Positions 14,423-14,782 of a stretch of DNA of 14,782 nt are shown one piece after another (positions within the stretch are counted from its first letter, which is position 1; each line of letters begins with the position of its first letter). The notes beneath the pieces were generated by a model. That model saw nothing but the letters and a program-made list of their open reading frames with translations. It did not search any database and was not told the origin of the DNA. The position numbers and the translations under genes were made by a program. The DNA comes from Bacillota bacterium (lineage in GTDB: Bacteria > Bacillota > Sulfobacillia > JAJZYS01 > JAJYTV01): positions 1 through 14,782 of the forward strand of contig JAJZIE010000033.1 in the NCBI GenBank assembly GCA_021810725.1, written 5' to 3'.

Positions 14423-14782
14423 GTGTTGAAGACAACCTGGCAGCGGATCGTTACCCTGGCGGCAGCCGTCGTCATTCTCGGCGCCGCCGCAGGGTGCGGC
14501 AGTCAGACATCCTCCACATCACCGTCGAAGGGACCCGTGCAGGGCGGCACGCTGTCCATCGAGGTCTCCGCCGACCCGGTCGGCCTGGACCCCGCCACGA
14601 CCCTCGACAACGACTCCGGTTACGTGCTGGGCACGCTGTACGACGGCCTGACGGCGTACGGCGTCGGCAACACCAAGGTTGTACCGGGCCTCGCGAAGAG
14701 CTGGCAGGTCACCAACGGCGGCAAGACCTACATCTTCAACCTGCGCAAGGGCGTCAAGTTCTCGGACGGAACGCCGTTCAAC
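14423..14782 (+). CDS. Family 5 (peptide/nickel-type) ABC substrate-binding lipoprotein, 3' end cut off
   Basis: The frame is open for 120 codons from a GTG to the right edge. The first 25 residues form a lipoprotein signal peptide (KTTWQR, hydrophobic Ala/Val/Leu core, then AAGC), with Cys25 as lipid anchor and a Ser/Thr-rich tether. The mature part begins GGTLSIEVSADPVGLDPATT, the standard opening of SBP_bac_5 proteins, followed by LYDGLTAYG, VPGLAKSWQV and YIFNLRKGVKFSDGTPFN, all family landmarks. These proteins bind oligopeptides, dipeptides, nickel or sugars and feed Dpp/Opp-type permeases; about 400 more residues are expected beyond the edge. It faces away from the liv operon and might be the partner of the orphan DppBC-like permeases at the other end of the window, or of a second permease set to its right. 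Confidence 0.93.
   Translation, partial: MLKTTWQRIVTLAAAVVILGAAAGCGSQTSSTSPSKGPVQGGTLSIEVSADPVGLDPATTLDNDSGYVLGTLYDGLTAYGVGNTKVVPGLAKSWQVTNGGKTYIFNLRKGVKFSDGTPFN

Noticed and set aside
1..14782. CRISPR array, tRNA/rRNA, insertion sequence, prophage, defence or toxin-antitoxin genes
   Set aside because: No regularly spaced direct repeats, cloverleaf-like segments, transposase/integrase motifs or matching small gene pairs were seen on either strand.

Overview
The window is GC-rich bacterial DNA of about two thirds G+C by eye, carrying complete or partial genes on both strands. Strong AGGAGG-type ribosome binding sites, several Cys-anchored lipoproteins, frequent GTG/TTG starts and a secreted sedolisin (pro-kumamolisin, S53) protease suggest a free-living heterotroph. 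A Gram-positive-type or deep-branching terrestrial or acidophilic lineage (high-GC Firmicutes such as Sulfobacillus- or Alicyclobacillus-like, Actinobacteria, or Chloroflexi-type) fits best. The sequence alone does not fix the taxon.

Layout. (1) Positions 1-3789, minus strand, one probable transcription unit read right to left: DppC-like permease, DppB-like permease (ATGA overlap), MoxR-family AAA+ ATPase, DUF58 protein (GTGA overlap, running off the left edge). (2) A divergent intergenic region, 3790-4045. (3) Plus strand: an HtrA/DegP-like membrane-anchored serine protease with one PDZ domain (4046-5146), closed by a strong terminator, then an Asp-box/BNR-repeat lipoprotein (5343-7349). (4) Minus strand, convergent with the lipoprotein: a secreted sedolisin protease (7434-9305). 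(5) Minus strand: a complete branched-chain amino acid type (Liv) ABC importer in the order binding lipoprotein, LivH, LivM, LivG, LivF (14020 down to 9477), with an extended -10 promoter near 14092-14100 and a GC-rich hairpin between the binding protein and LivH. (6) A roughly 400 bp divergent regulatory region, then the start of a family 5 (peptide/nickel-type) solute-binding lipoprotein on the plus strand, cut by the right edge.

How the genes fit together. The content is consistent with scavenging of extracellular protein. The sedolisin would cut protein outside the cell, DppBC-like permeases and the family 5 binding protein would handle oligopeptides, and the Liv importer would take up amino acids or related small solutes. 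HtrA would guard envelope protein quality. That joint role is an inference from neighbourhood only. MoxR/DUF58 pairs are usually linked to assembly or maturation of other proteins, and their place behind two peptide permeases is the least expected arrangement here.

I do not see a CRISPR array, tRNA, rRNA, transposase, prophage gene, toxin-antitoxin pair or recognisable defence system. The most interesting points are local oddities: inverted dppC-dppB order without an ATPase, a non-canonical ABC signature in LivG, an untypically acidic sedolisin, an SBP-LivH hairpin without a U tract, a palindrome before the second binding protein, and a consistent use of GTG/TTG starts for exported proteins.
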